A DNA stretch of 64,000 nt from Pseudomonas sp. p1(2021b) (GTDB lineage: Bacteria; Pseudomonadota; Gammaproteobacteria; Pseudomonadales; Pseudomonadaceae), in assembly GCF_020151015.1 (NCBI RefSeq), contig NZ_CP083746.1, forward strand, positions 2,385,001-2,449,000. Direction: 5' to 3'. How positions within the stretch are numbered: position 1 is the stretch's first letter; each line of letters begins with the position of its first letter. The translations under genes were made by a program, and so were the position numbers. The notes under the pieces were generated by a model. It saw nothing but the letters and a program-made list of their open reading frames with translations. It was not told the DNA's origin and searched no databases. Of the stretch, positions 1-7,618 are shown piece after piece.

Positions 1-1
1 G

Positions 2-190
2 AGTGTACTGGCGCCGGCCGACCCGGCCCGCCTGAGTGAGCCGGTGGATCACTGGGGAAGCTATTACGCTCAGCATCCTCAAGTATTCGTCGGCGACATT
101 CGCCATGGGTTCGATCGTTTGAACACGGCGGGTGTGTTCCTGCGCCTGGGGTTGCCAACGCAGACCGAGGAGGCTGGCCATGCCGCGTGA
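2..190 (+). CDS. Thermostable haemolysin family protein, C-terminal end (partial)
   Basis: Only the last 62 codons are present; the frame enters at base 2 and stops at TGA 188-190. The tail contains LAPADPARL, then DHWGSYY and PQVFVGDI. That spacing resembles the C-terminus of the thermostable (delta-VPH type) haemolysin family, whose fold is related to GNAT and autoinducer-synthase enzymes. The identification is from memory of the family, not an alignment, and only a fragment is visible. The stop codon overlaps the start of the next gene (ATG at 180), so the two are translationally coupled. In pseudomonads this family tends to sit beside an AMP-forming ligase, as here, which supports an enzymatic rather than purely haemolytic role. 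Confidence 0.55.
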   Translation, partial: SVLAPADPARLSEPVDHWGSYYAQHPQVFVGDIRHGFDRLNTAGVFLRLGLPTQTEEAGHAA

Positions 191-1643
191 ACTGCAGGAC
201 TTCAAGCAGTTGTTGCTCGGCTACGCGTGTGAGTATGGCGACGCGCTGGCGGTCCAGGGTCTGGATGCCCAGTTCACTTACCGACAGTTGCTCGCCGAGG
301 TGAACCGGCGTGCTCAAGCGTTGCGCGCCCGGCAGCCGGGTGCGCTGATGCTGGCTCTGGACAATGGTCCTGAACTTCTATTCTGGGACCTGGCGGCGCT
401 GTTCACGGGCCGGCCTTGCGTGACCGTGCCGTCTTTTTTCACGCCATCGCAAATGCGTCATTGCATCGCGCAGAGCGGCGCGACCCAGGTACTGTTCGCG
501 CACCCGTGGGCTGATGTGTTCAGCCAGTCGGGGTTCGTACAACAGGACGCCTTGTGGGAGCGACAGCTCAGCCCCTCTGTGGCGCTGCCCGCGGGGACTG
601 CCAAGATCACCTATACCTCAGGCAGCACAGGTACGCCCAAGGGCGTATGTCTGGGGGCCGACGCCATCCTACGCGTAGCCCGCGAGCTGGAACTGGCCAG
701 CCGCCCCACCGAACCTGAGCGACACCTGGCAGTGCTGCCGATGGGCGTACTGCTGGAAAACTTGGGCACCTATGCCGCACTGTCTGCAGGCGCCTGCGTA
801 CAGATCTATCCCCAGGCACAGCTGGGCATGACTGGTTCCAGTCAGGTCGATTTCACGCGCTGGCTGATGGCAATCGCCCAGAGCGCGGCGCATAGCCTGA
901 TCCTGGTGCCACAACTGCTGATGGGGCTTGTCACCGCGATCGAGCGTGGCTCGATGGACGTCGGCCCGCTTCGGTTCGTCGCGGTCGGCGGAGCGCGTGT
1001 ATCGCCCAGCCTTTTGGCGCGGGCCGAGGCGGTCGGTTTGCCGGTGTTCGAAGGCTATGGGTTGTCTGAATGTGCCTCTGTCGTGGCGTTGAACCGCCCT
1101 GGCGCGGTTCGCCCGGGAAGTGTCGGCAGGCCCTTGCCCCATGCACGAGTGCAAATCGCCGAGGATGGCGAGGTGCTGGTTGCAGGCTCGGTGCTCTTGG
1201 GCTATCTGGGGGAGGCCGCGGTCTCGTCACCTTGGTGGGCCACGGGTGACCTGGGGCATTTCGATGAAGATGGCTACTTGTACCTGAGCGGCCGCAAGAA
1301 GCATCAATTCATCAATAGTTTTGGACGCAACGTCAACCCCGAATGGGTGGAAACCGAACTGACCCAGGGCGGCGTGATCGCCCAGGCCTTCGTCCACGGT
1401 GAAGGGATGGCGCACAACCTGGCATTGCTTTGGCCGTTCGATCCGAGCGTCAGCGATACGGCCATCGAGCAAGCCGTACAGCGCAGCAATGCCACTTTAC
1501 CCGACTACGCCAAGGTACATGCCTGGCGGCGGTTGCCAGGCCCGCTCAGCGCTGGCGAGCAAACCCTGACGGCCAACGGTCGCCTGCGGCGCGAGGCAAT
1601 CCTGCAGCGTTACCAATCCCTGCTTTCCGACATTCCGAGCTGA
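180..1643 (+). CDS. AMP-binding acyl ligase (acyl-CoA synthetase family)
   Basis: A 487-residue adenylate-forming enzyme predicted to activate a carboxylic acid as acyl-AMP. Visible motifs are the P-loop-like TYTSGSTGTPKG at about residues 144-155, GYGLSECASV, and the hinge region WWATGDLGHFDEDGYLYLSGR. The usual C-terminal lysine motif (NGK) reads ANGRLRR, with Arg near residue 468. The start is set at ATG 180, which overlaps the upstream stop and has GAGGAGG in front; an earlier GTG at 132 would add 16 residues lacking family similarity. It is followed after 8 bases by a diiron-enzyme gene. The substrate cannot be read from sequence; an acyl chain passed to the neighbouring enzymes is an inference. 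Confidence 0.85.
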   Translation: MPRELQDFKQLLLGYACEYGDALAVQGLDAQFTYRQLLAEVNRRAQALRARQPGALMLALDNGPELLFWDLAALFTGRPCVTVPSFFTPSQMRHCIAQSGATQVLFAHPWADVFSQSGFVQQDALWERQLSPSVALPAGTAKITYTSGSTGTPKGVCLGADAILRVARELELASRPTEPERHLAVLPMGVLLENLGTYAALSAGACVQIYPQAQLGMTGSSQVDFTRWLMAIAQSAAHSLILVPQLLMGLVTAIERGSMDVGPLRFVAVGGARVSPSLLARAEAVGLPVFEGYGLSECASVVALNRPGAVRPGSVGRPLPHARVQIAEDGEVLVAGSVLLGYLGEAAVSSPWWATGDLGHFDEDGYLYLSGRKKHQFINSFGRNVNPEWVETELTQGGVIAQAFVHGEGMAHNLALLWPFDPSVSDTAIEQAVQRSNATLPDYAKVHAWRRLPGPLSAGEQTLTANGRLRREAILQRYQSLLSDIPS

Positions 1644-1651
1644 GGTCTGCC

Positions 1652-2332
1652 ATGTCATTCTTTGACACCTTGCAATTGCAAACCACCCATGAACGCCAGG
1701 CCCTGTTCGCGGTGCCGGTTATCCGTGAAGCCCTGGCCGGCCAGGTCAGCCTGGAAAGCTATATCGCCTTCCTCACCCAGGCCTACCACCATGTACGCCA
1801 CACCGTACCGTTGTTGATGGCCTGCGGCGCACGCTTGCCTGCCCGTCTGGAATGGCTGCGCGCTGCGGTGTGCGAATACATCGAAGAGGAGTATGGCCAC
1901 GAACAATGGGTCCTGAACGATATCAAGGCCTGTGGGGGTGACTGGGAAGCGGTGCGCGACGGTCGTCCGGCGTTGCCGATAGAGTTGATGGTCGCCTACC
2001 TCTACGACCTCATCGCCCGAGGTAACCCGGTGGGGCTGTTCGGCATGGTCAACGTGCTCGAAGGCACCAGCATCGCCTTGGCCACCCATGCTGCCGGGGC
2101 GATCCAGCAGAGCCTGGCGTTGACCGACAATGCGTTCAGCTACCTCAGCTCTCATGGTGCGTTGGACCAAGGTCATATGGTCACCTACAAACGCTTGATG
2201 GATCGGCTCGACGACGTGGACGATCACCAGACGGTGATTCATGCGGCCAAAGTGGTGTACCGGCTGTACATCGAGATGTTTCAGGGATTGCCTCGGGCTG
2301 GCCAGCCGGAGGTGCCGTATGCGCTTGCCTGA
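1652..2332 (+). CDS. Iron-containing redox enzyme, haem-oxygenase-like diiron oxidase (HDO) family
   Basis: A 226-residue, mostly helical protein of the TenA/PqqC-like fold annotated as iron-containing redox enzyme (Haem_oxygenas_2). Candidate metal ligands fit the HDO pattern: acidic residues at 78-80 with His83 in EEEYGH, Glu137 in LEGT, and His168, Asp172 and His175 in HGALDQGH. Characterised relatives (UndA, SznF, BesC types) use dioxygen to oxidise or cleave fatty acids or amino acids. The start is ATG 1652; upstream extension in this frame only overlaps the ligase gene. Its 3' end overlaps the SDR start by 14 bases. The reaction here is unknown; the flanking ligase and reductase suggest it modifies an activated or released acyl compound. 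Confidence 0.75.
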   Translation: MSFFDTLQLQTTHERQALFAVPVIREALAGQVSLESYIAFLTQAYHHVRHTVPLLMACGARLPARLEWLRAAVCEYIEEEYGHEQWVLNDIKACGGDWEAVRDGRPALPIELMVAYLYDLIARGNPVGLFGMVNVLEGTSIALATHAAGAIQQSLALTDNAFSYLSSHGALDQGHMVTYKRLMDRLDDVDDHQTVIHAAKVVYRLYIEMFQGLPRAGQPEVPYALA

Positions 2333-3125
2333 ATCCAGAGTCGTGCTGACCGGCGCCAGTGGCGGGATTGGCCTGGAGCTCACCAAGCTGCTATGCGCGG
2401 CGGGTGCCCAGGTGCTGGCGATCGGCCGGGAGCGGGGCAAGCTTGCAGGCCTCATGGACCGTTATCCGGGATGCCTGCGATGGCAAGGTGCCGACCTGCG
2501 CACTGCCGAAGGGCGCGAACAGATCATCGACCAGGCCCGGGAGATGGGGGGGGTGAACGTGCTGATCAATGCCGCCGGTGTCAATCGCTTCGCCTTGCTC
2601 GACCAGTTGGATGAGTTCGCGCTCGATGAGCTGCTGGATATCAATCTCAAGGCGCCTCTTCAATTGACTCGTGCCTGCCTGCCGCTGTTGCGCGCTCAAC
2701 CCAAGTCATTGGTCGTCAACGTTGGCTCCACCTATGGCTCGATTGGGTACCCGGGATATGCGACCTACTGTGCCAGCAAATTTGCATTGCGCGGTTTTTC
2801 CGAGGCGTTGCGGCGGGAGCTGGCCGACACCCCGGTGAATGTTCTGTATGTCGCCCCCCGGGCCACCCGCACTCGTATGAACAGCAGTGCCGCCACGGCG
2901 CTGAACCAGGCCTTGAAGGTAGGCATGGACGACCCGGCGGACGTGGCCAAGGCAGTGCTCGAGGCCATGCAGTCCGAGCGCAGCGAGTTGTACCTGGGCT
3001 GGCCGGAAAAGCTCTTCGTGCGCATTAACGGCATGTTACCGGGGGTGGTCGACCGGGCGCTGCGCAAGCAGTTGCCGGTGATTCTTCGTTACATTGGCAG
3101 TCACTCCAAGGAGTCGATCAAATGA
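2319..3125 (+). CDS. Short-chain dehydrogenase/reductase (SDR)
   Basis: A 268-residue classical SDR. The cofactor-binding TGASGGIG lies near the N-terminus, NAAGVN follows, and the catalytic pair is Tyr150-xxx-Lys154 in YCASK with a preceding NVGSTYG serine region. Cofactor preference is not clear, though an Arg after the first strand (IGRERGK) suits NADP(H). The start at ATG 2319 overlaps the upstream gene by 14 bases, and the stop overlaps the next start as ATGA, so it is part of one operon. The likely role is oxidation or reduction of a carbonyl or hydroxyl made by the neighbouring ligase and diiron enzyme; substrate unknown. Confidence 0.85.
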   Translation: MRLPESRVVLTGASGGIGLELTKLLCAAGAQVLAIGRERGKLAGLMDRYPGCLRWQGADLRTAEGREQIIDQAREMGGVNVLINAAGVNRFALLDQLDEFALDELLDINLKAPLQLTRACLPLLRAQPKSLVVNVGSTYGSIGYPGYATYCASKFALRGFSEALRRELADTPVNVLYVAPRATRTRMNSSAATALNQALKVGMDDPADVAKAVLEAMQSERSELYLGWPEKLFVRINGMLPGVVDRALRKQLPVILRYIGSHSKESIK

Positions 3126-3763
3126 AGCGTTTGTTCATTGCAAGCCTACTGGCATTGGCACCCTTTACCTGGGCCTTGGACCAACCGGGTACCCAGCGCT
3201 TGAGCGATCTGCAGCAGCGTTGGGCGCAGATCCAGTACCAGTTGCCGAAGGAAAAACGTGCCGATGCGTTCGAAAAACTGGCCGCTGATGCAGCCCTATT
3301 CGTTCATCAATACCCCGGCACGGCCGAGCCGTTGATCTGGGAGGGCATCATCAACAGCAGTTGGGCGGGCGCTACAGGTGGCTTGGGCGCTCTTGGCAAG
3401 GTCAAGGCAGCAAGGGCCAGCCTGGAACAGGCCATGAAGCTGGACCCCAACGCCTTGCAGGGCTCTGCTTACACCAGCCTGGGTACGTTGTATGACCAGG
3501 TGCCGGGTTGGCCGATCGGTTTCGGCGATGGCGACAAGGCTGACGAACTGCTGCGCAAAGCCTTGCAGATCAACCCCGATGGTATCGACAGCAACTATTT
3601 CTGGGCCGATCATCTGTTTCGGCAGAAACGTTACGCCGAGGCCACTACAGCGCTTCAGAAGGCTCGACAGGCACCACCCCGTCCAGGCCGTGAGCTGGCC
3701 GACCAGGGTCGGCAGCGCGATATAGATGCTTTACTCAAAGCCATCAAGGACAAACAGGATTGA
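3122..3763 (+). CDS. Exported TPR-like hypothetical protein
   Basis: A 213-residue protein with a typical signal peptide (MKRLFIASLLALAPFTWA) and probable cleavage after TWA. The mature part is helical, with TPR-like pairs around ASLEQAMKLDPNALQG, ADELLRKALQINPDG and YAEATTALQKARQ. It probably acts in the periplasm as a binding or scaffold protein. Its ATG overlaps the SDR stop (ATGA), and the response-regulator gene starts 2 bases after its stop. It may present a signal to the sensor kinase encoded two genes downstream, but that is inference from position only. Confidence 0.7.
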   Translation: MKRLFIASLLALAPFTWALDQPGTQRLSDLQQRWAQIQYQLPKEKRADAFEKLAADAALFVHQYPGTAEPLIWEGIINSSWAGATGGLGALGKVKAARASLEQAMKLDPNALQGSAYTSLGTLYDQVPGWPIGFGDGDKADELLRKALQINPDGIDSNYFWADHLFRQKRYAEATTALQKARQAPPRPGRELADQGRQRDIDALLKAIKDKQD

Positions 3764-3765
3764 AC

Positions 3766-4428
3766 ATGCGCCTGCTGCTGGTTGAGGACGACGCCGCGCT
3801 GGGGGAAGGGATCTGCGACGGCTTGCGCCAGGAAGGTTATACCCTGGACTGGCTGCGGGATGGGGCGAGCGGGTTGCATGCTTTGCTACACGAGGCTTTC
3901 GACCTGCTCATCCTGGATTTGGGCTTGCCGCGCATGGGGGGCATCGAGCTGCTGCGGCGCCTGAGAGGGCGCGGTGAAAATTTGCCGGTGCTGATCCTGA
4001 CCGCCCGCGATGGCCTGCAGGACCGTATCACCGGCCTGGATGCCGGCGCCGACGATTATCTGGTCAAGCCGTTCGACCTCAATGAACTTAAAGCGCGTCT
4101 GCGCGCCTTGTTGCGGCGTAGCGCGGGCCGCGCCACGGTGATCATCGAACATGCTGGCGTGAGCCTCGACCCGGCGACTCAGCAGGTGCGTTATCAAGGT
4201 GTCGAGGTCGTGCTGACACCTAAGGAATATCTGTTGCTGCACGAGCTGCTGGCCCAGCCTGGCAAGGTGTTTACCCGCGAACGGTTGACCCAGTTGTTGT
4301 ATGGCTGGGACGAGGAGCCGGAAAGCAACACGCTGGAAGTGAACATCTACCATCTGCGTAAGAAGCTGTTCAACGGGCTGATCCGCACCGTGCGTGGCAT
4401 CGGTTACCTGATCGAGGGCAAGGCATGA
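3766..4428 (+). CDS. OmpR-family response regulator (QseB/PmrA-like)
   Basis: A 220-residue two-domain regulator. The receiver has acidic residues at 7-9 (VEDD), phospho-acceptor Asp51 (LILDLGLP) and Lys101 (LVKPF); the C-terminal half is a winged helix (TPKEYLLLHELL, HLRKKLFNGLIRTVRGIGYL). ATG 3766 is preferred over the TTG two codons earlier. It is followed by a sensor kinase with a 4-base ATGA overlap, so the pair forms one two-component system. Being last in the operon with the acyl-ligase/diiron genes suggests it controls that operon, which is testable but not shown by a visible operator. Confidence 0.9.
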   Translation: MRLLLVEDDAALGEGICDGLRQEGYTLDWLRDGASGLHALLHEAFDLLILDLGLPRMGGIELLRRLRGRGENLPVLILTARDGLQDRITGLDAGADDYLVKPFDLNELKARLRALLRRSAGRATVIIEHAGVSLDPATQQVRYQGVEVVLTPKEYLLLHELLAQPGKVFTRERLTQLLYGWDEEPESNTLEVNIYHLRKKLFNGLIRTVRGIGYLIEGKA

Positions 4429-5789
4429 GTTCGTTGCGCCAGCGCACCCTATGGCGGGTGATGTTGTTGCTGCTGATCGGAGTCGGCGTGCTGGCACTTT
4501 ACAACTACCACGACAGTAGCCGGGAAATTAATGAGGTTTATGACGCTCACCTGGCCCAAAATGCCCGCTTGTTGCAGGGGGTGATGAGCCTGCCGGTGGA
4601 AGACGGCGATCGCGAGGCATTGTATCGGTCGTTCAATGAGGCGCTGGGCAATGCCGGCCATCTACTAGTGGGCCATCCTTACGAAGGCAAGCTGGCATTC
4701 CAGGTATGGGAGCAAGGGGGAGGCAGGCTTGTGTACACGCCCAGTGCACCTGTACTCGACCCGTTGCCGACATCGCCGGGCTTCCATGATTTGACCCGTG
4801 GGGGAGAGCAGTGGCGCGGTTTCGTCTTGCCGGTGCCTGAAAGGCGCTGGGTGATCTGGGTCGGCGAGCGGGACGATGTGCGTTACGACCTGATTGACCG
4901 TATCGTCCGGCACACGTTGTTGCCATTCTTGCTCGGCAGCCTGGCCCTTGCGCTGCTGGTTTGGGCCGCAATCGGTTGGGGGTTGCGACCGTTGCAGAAC
5001 ATGGCCAATGTCATTCGTGCCCGCCATGCCGACTCCCTCGAACCGCTGCAATTGGTGCCGTTACCCTCGGAGCTGGAACCCATGCAGGCGGCAATCAATC
5101 GGCTACTGGCACAAATTGAAGATTTGTTGCGCCGCGAGCACCGATTCATTGCGGATGCGGCCCATGAGATGCGTACGCCGCTCGCCATCCTGCGCCTGCA
5201 TGCGCAAAATGCCCAGGCTGCCAGCAATGAAGCTGAGCGGCAAAAGGCACTGGGTTTTCTGATCGGTGGAGTCGACCGGCTGACCCGAGTGGTCAACCAG
5301 TTGCTGACGCTGGCTCGAGTCGAGCCGCGCCTGGGGCTGCGCGCCAGTATTCGGGTTGACCTGGCCGAGGTGGTCACCGATACGTTGGCCGATTTGACCC
5401 CGTGGATACTGGACCGTGGCCTGGAGCCTTCACTGGACATCGACGAAGGTGATCACCATCTGGCAATCGATGCTGGTGCGTTGGGCATCGCGTTACAGAA
5501 CCTGGTTTCCAATGCGGTAGAACATTCGCCACCAGGAGGGCGTGTAACGGTATCGCTCAAGCGTCTGGGCAACTGCTTCGCACTGGTTGTCGAAGATGAG
5601 GGGGCGGGTATCGAGGAGGCCAATCTCCTTCGTGTGTTCGAGCGCTTCTACAGCCGCAACAGCCCTAATGGTGCCGGGCTGGGACTCTCCATCGTGGCGA
5701 CCATCATTGACCGCTTGGGCGGTCAGGTGCGCTTGGAGAATCGTGCAAGCGGCGGGGTGGCTGCCACGCTGTTGCTACCTCTGGCTTGA
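4425..5789 (+). CDS. Sensor histidine kinase (QseC/TctE-like)
   Basis: A 454-residue inner-membrane kinase. A first membrane helix covers roughly residues 12-26, a periplasmic stretch of about 135 residues follows, and the second helix lies around 164-186 (LLPFLLGSLALALLVWAA). A HAMP-like linker precedes the H-box with His247 (ADAAHEMRTPLA), then the N-box NLVSNAVEHSPPG and G-boxes DEGAGI and GAGLGLSI. It pairs with the preceding response regulator by a 4-base overlap. The periplasmic domain is not one I recognise, so the signal is unknown. It closes the operon; the 384 bases after it hold no clear gene. Confidence 0.9.
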   Translation: MSSLRQRTLWRVMLLLLIGVGVLALYNYHDSSREINEVYDAHLAQNARLLQGVMSLPVEDGDREALYRSFNEALGNAGHLLVGHPYEGKLAFQVWEQGGGRLVYTPSAPVLDPLPTSPGFHDLTRGGEQWRGFVLPVPERRWVIWVGERDDVRYDLIDRIVRHTLLPFLLGSLALALLVWAAIGWGLRPLQNMANVIRARHADSLEPLQLVPLPSELEPMQAAINRLLAQIEDLLRREHRFIADAAHEMRTPLAILRLHAQNAQAASNEAERQKALGFLIGGVDRLTRVVNQLLTLARVEPRLGLRASIRVDLAEVVTDTLADLTPWILDRGLEPSLDIDEGDHHLAIDAGALGIALQNLVSNAVEHSPPGGRVTVSLKRLGNCFALVVEDEGAGIEEANLLRVFERFYSRNSPNGAGLGLSIVATIIDRLGGQVRLENRASGGVAATLLLPLA

Positions 5790-6077
5790 GTCGAGCCGCG
5801 AGGCAGTGCGCTCCGATGCATGATCCGAGGGATCTCATGATGACGTTGCCTTTTCGCGATTCTGGGGTTTCCAGTAGTGGCATTGAGCTATGGCTTCAAT
5901 GACGCGCGGTCGAGTGGGAATTATCGAGTCTTGTTGAGTGGCAGCTTTTGGCCGATTACTGTCCTTCGCGAGAGGCAGCTATGGACTCATGCCCTTCAGG
6001 AACGTCAGGAATCGGCCAAAAGTACCCACAAAAAGTCTAGGCTCTGTCTGAAAAATACCGTCGCATACACCGCATGA
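5790..6077. repeat. Non-coding stretch with a 13-bp perfect inverted repeat
   Basis: No credible gene is seen between the kinase stop and the insertion sequence. CTTTTGGCCGATT at 5945-5957 is exactly inverted at 6010-6022 (AATCGGCCAAAAG). Short GCAGCT words (5941, 5977) lie by and within it. The word set (GGCCGATT, GGCAGCT, GGCCAAAAG) resembles a degenerate intergenic repeat I recall from many Pseudomonas genomes, but this could not be checked. The stretch also holds a copy of the IS end sequence at 6037-6053. Confidence 0.5.
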
Positions 6078-6094
6078 CTAGGCTCTGTCTGAAA
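6037..6094. repeat. Direct repeat of an IS terminal sequence (two 17-bp copies)
   Basis: CTAGGCTCTGTCTGAAA occurs at 6037-6053 and again at 6078-6094, 41 bases apart. The second copy begins the transposase-bearing element; the first looks like the end of another copy cut off after about 40 bases. Both begin with CTAG, which fits the TA-centred target preference of IS5-family (IS427-type) elements. Seen directly; the interpretation as a remnant of tandem or repeated insertion is inference. Confidence 0.6.
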
Positions 6095-6962
6095 TGCCAA
6101 GAAACTGAAATGTGGCGCCGGAACGGCCTTGGTTTTGTACAGTCACCGACCATCTACGGAAAGGAATTCTGTGATGGCAAAGCGTTATGAACTCTCGGAC
6201 GAAGCGTGGGCAGTGGTCGCTGATCTGTTTACAGCAGCGCACGTCAGGGGCAGGCCCCGCAATAGTGATCGCTTGATGCTCGATGGTGTGCTCTGGGTTC
6301 TCTGCTCTGGAGCAGCCTGGCGAGATATGCCTGAGCGCTTCGGGTCTTGGGCTACGGTCTATCACCGCTTCCGAGTCTGGCGAAACAGCGGAATATTCGA
6401 TCAGATGCTCAGACGATTGCACCTCAAACTCAATGACAAAGGCTTGATCGACCCCCACACCTGGATGATCGACTCCACTGCTGTTCGAGCAACCCGTGCT
6501 TCATCTGGAGCGCGAAAAAAAGGGGGCCTGACGAGCCTGCCGATCACGCTATAGGCCGCAGTCGCGGCGGTCTGACAACCAAAATCCATATGCTATGCGA
6601 CGCCAACGGGATACCGTTGCGCTTCCTTCTCTCTGGTGGCCAAGCCAGTGACATTAGCTACGCCCAGCCACTGCTGGACGACGTCAGCATTCCATCAAGC
6701 CAACGAGGTCGTCCGCGCAAGCGCTGCAAATGGCTGCTTGCCGACAAGGGCTACGACGCCGAGGCCTTGCGCCATTACTGCGACCGATATCGGATGCAGC
6801 CGGTCATACCGCTGCGCTCAATGAAGCGCAAGCCCAAGCCCGGCTTGCCGAGGCTGTTTGATCGCCCCAAATATCGACAGCGCAACATCATCGAGCGCAT
6901 GTTCGGCTGGCTAAAAGAGAACCGTCGAATCGTCACGCGCTTCGACAAGCTCGCAAAAAGTT
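6079..6962 (+). mobile_element. IS5 family (IS427-type) insertion sequence, truncated at its right end
   Basis: The left end is at about 6079 (TAGGCTCTGTCTGAAA) and the element carries a two-frame DDE transposase. The right terminal repeat is missing: transposase similarity stops at RFDKLAKS and the DNA changes at about 6962 into the 5' end of a lexA2 copy. The element is therefore probably immobile on its own. Its junction with lexA2 DNA, rather than with a target duplication, indicates a deletion or rearrangement after insertion. Confidence 0.75.
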
Positions 6963-6973
6963 GGACAACATGA
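6174..6973 (+). pseudogene. IS5-family DDE transposase, two frames, C-terminus lost
   Basis: The first frame (6174-6554) gives MAKRYELSDEAW to DSTAVRATRAS and ends at TAG. The second frame, entered by -1 slippage, continues GRSRGGLTTKIHMLCD and ends at TGA 6973. A slippery A AAA AAA followed by G lies at 6515-6521, as expected for programmed -1 frameshifting in IS427-type elements. The catalytic acids are visible as D in MIDST, D in LADKGYD and E in NIIERMFGW. The last 20 or so residues of the family are replaced by SWTT read from lexA2 DNA, so the enzyme is probably defective. Confidence 0.8.
6515..6521 (+). other. Probable programmed -1 frameshift site
   Basis: Seven A residues followed by five G residues, in phase as A AAA AAA relative to the transposase start. 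Slipping one base back joins the two transposase frames (…KK then RGPDEPADHAIGRSRGG), which restores the family sequence. This is seen directly; use in the cell is inferred from the IS family. Confidence 0.65.
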
Positions 6974-7552
6974 CCCCAAACGCTGCGCTATTCTCGCCTT
7001 CATCCGCGAGCGCATCGCCGATCACGGCCAGCCCCCGAGCCTGGCCGACATCGCCCAGCGCTTCGGTTTCGCCTCGCGTAGCGTGGCACGCAAGCACATC
7101 GTCGCCCTGAGCCAGGCCGGCTACATCGACGTAACCCCCAACCAGGCCCGTGGCATTCGCCTGGCCGAACCGCTGCGCCGCCCCGAGATCCTCGAGATCC
7201 CGGTGCTGGGCCAGGTGGCGGCCGGTGCGCCGATCGGCCCCGACCTGGGCATCCATGAGCAATTGCTGCTCGACCCCAGTCTGTTCCGCCGAACCCCTGA
7301 CTACCTGCTCAAGGTGCGCGGCGACTCGATGATCGACGACGGCATCTTCGATGGCGACCTGGTTGGCATCCGTCAGCAGGGTGAGGCCCGCGACGGGCAG
7401 ATCGTGGTCGCCCGCCTCGATGGCGAGGTGACCATCAAGCGTCTGCAACGGATACCGGGTGGCTACCGCCTGCTGCCGCGCAACCCTGCCTATGCACCGA
7501 TCGACGTGGCGCCGGACCGGGATTTCGTCATCGAAGGCGTGTTCTGTGGCCT
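6963..7552 (+). pseudogene. lexA2 duplicate, frameshifted and lacking both ends
   Basis: This stretch is a near-identical copy (roughly ten differences by eye) of the intact lexA2 at 8781-9389. It begins at TTGGACAACATG where the real gene has ATGGACAACATG. It has one C fewer in the C-run after ATGAC, so the reading frame breaks within the third codon. The rest of the frame is open, with GDSM and the VAAGAP cleavage region intact, but no ATG, GTG or TTG restores it before GTG 7083, inside the DNA-binding domain. The copy diverges at GGCCTGT (7552), losing the last few codons. A truncated product without a full HTH is conceivable but unlikely to act as a repressor. Confidence 0.8.
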
Positions 7553-7560
7553 GTCGCACG

Positions 7561-7593
7561 AAAAAAGCCGACATTTCGTGAAAAGTGCCGGCT
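7561..7593 (-). terminator. Rho-independent terminator of the leuS fragment
   Basis: Read on the minus strand: a GC stem (AGCCGGCACTTTT / AAATGTCGGCT, imperfect) followed by six T residues, 26 bases past the stop of the leuS fragment. It shows that the fragment came with its native 3' flank. Confidence 0.7.
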
Positions 7594-7618
7594 TGTCCGT
7601 GACGGGTGATTTGAACGG

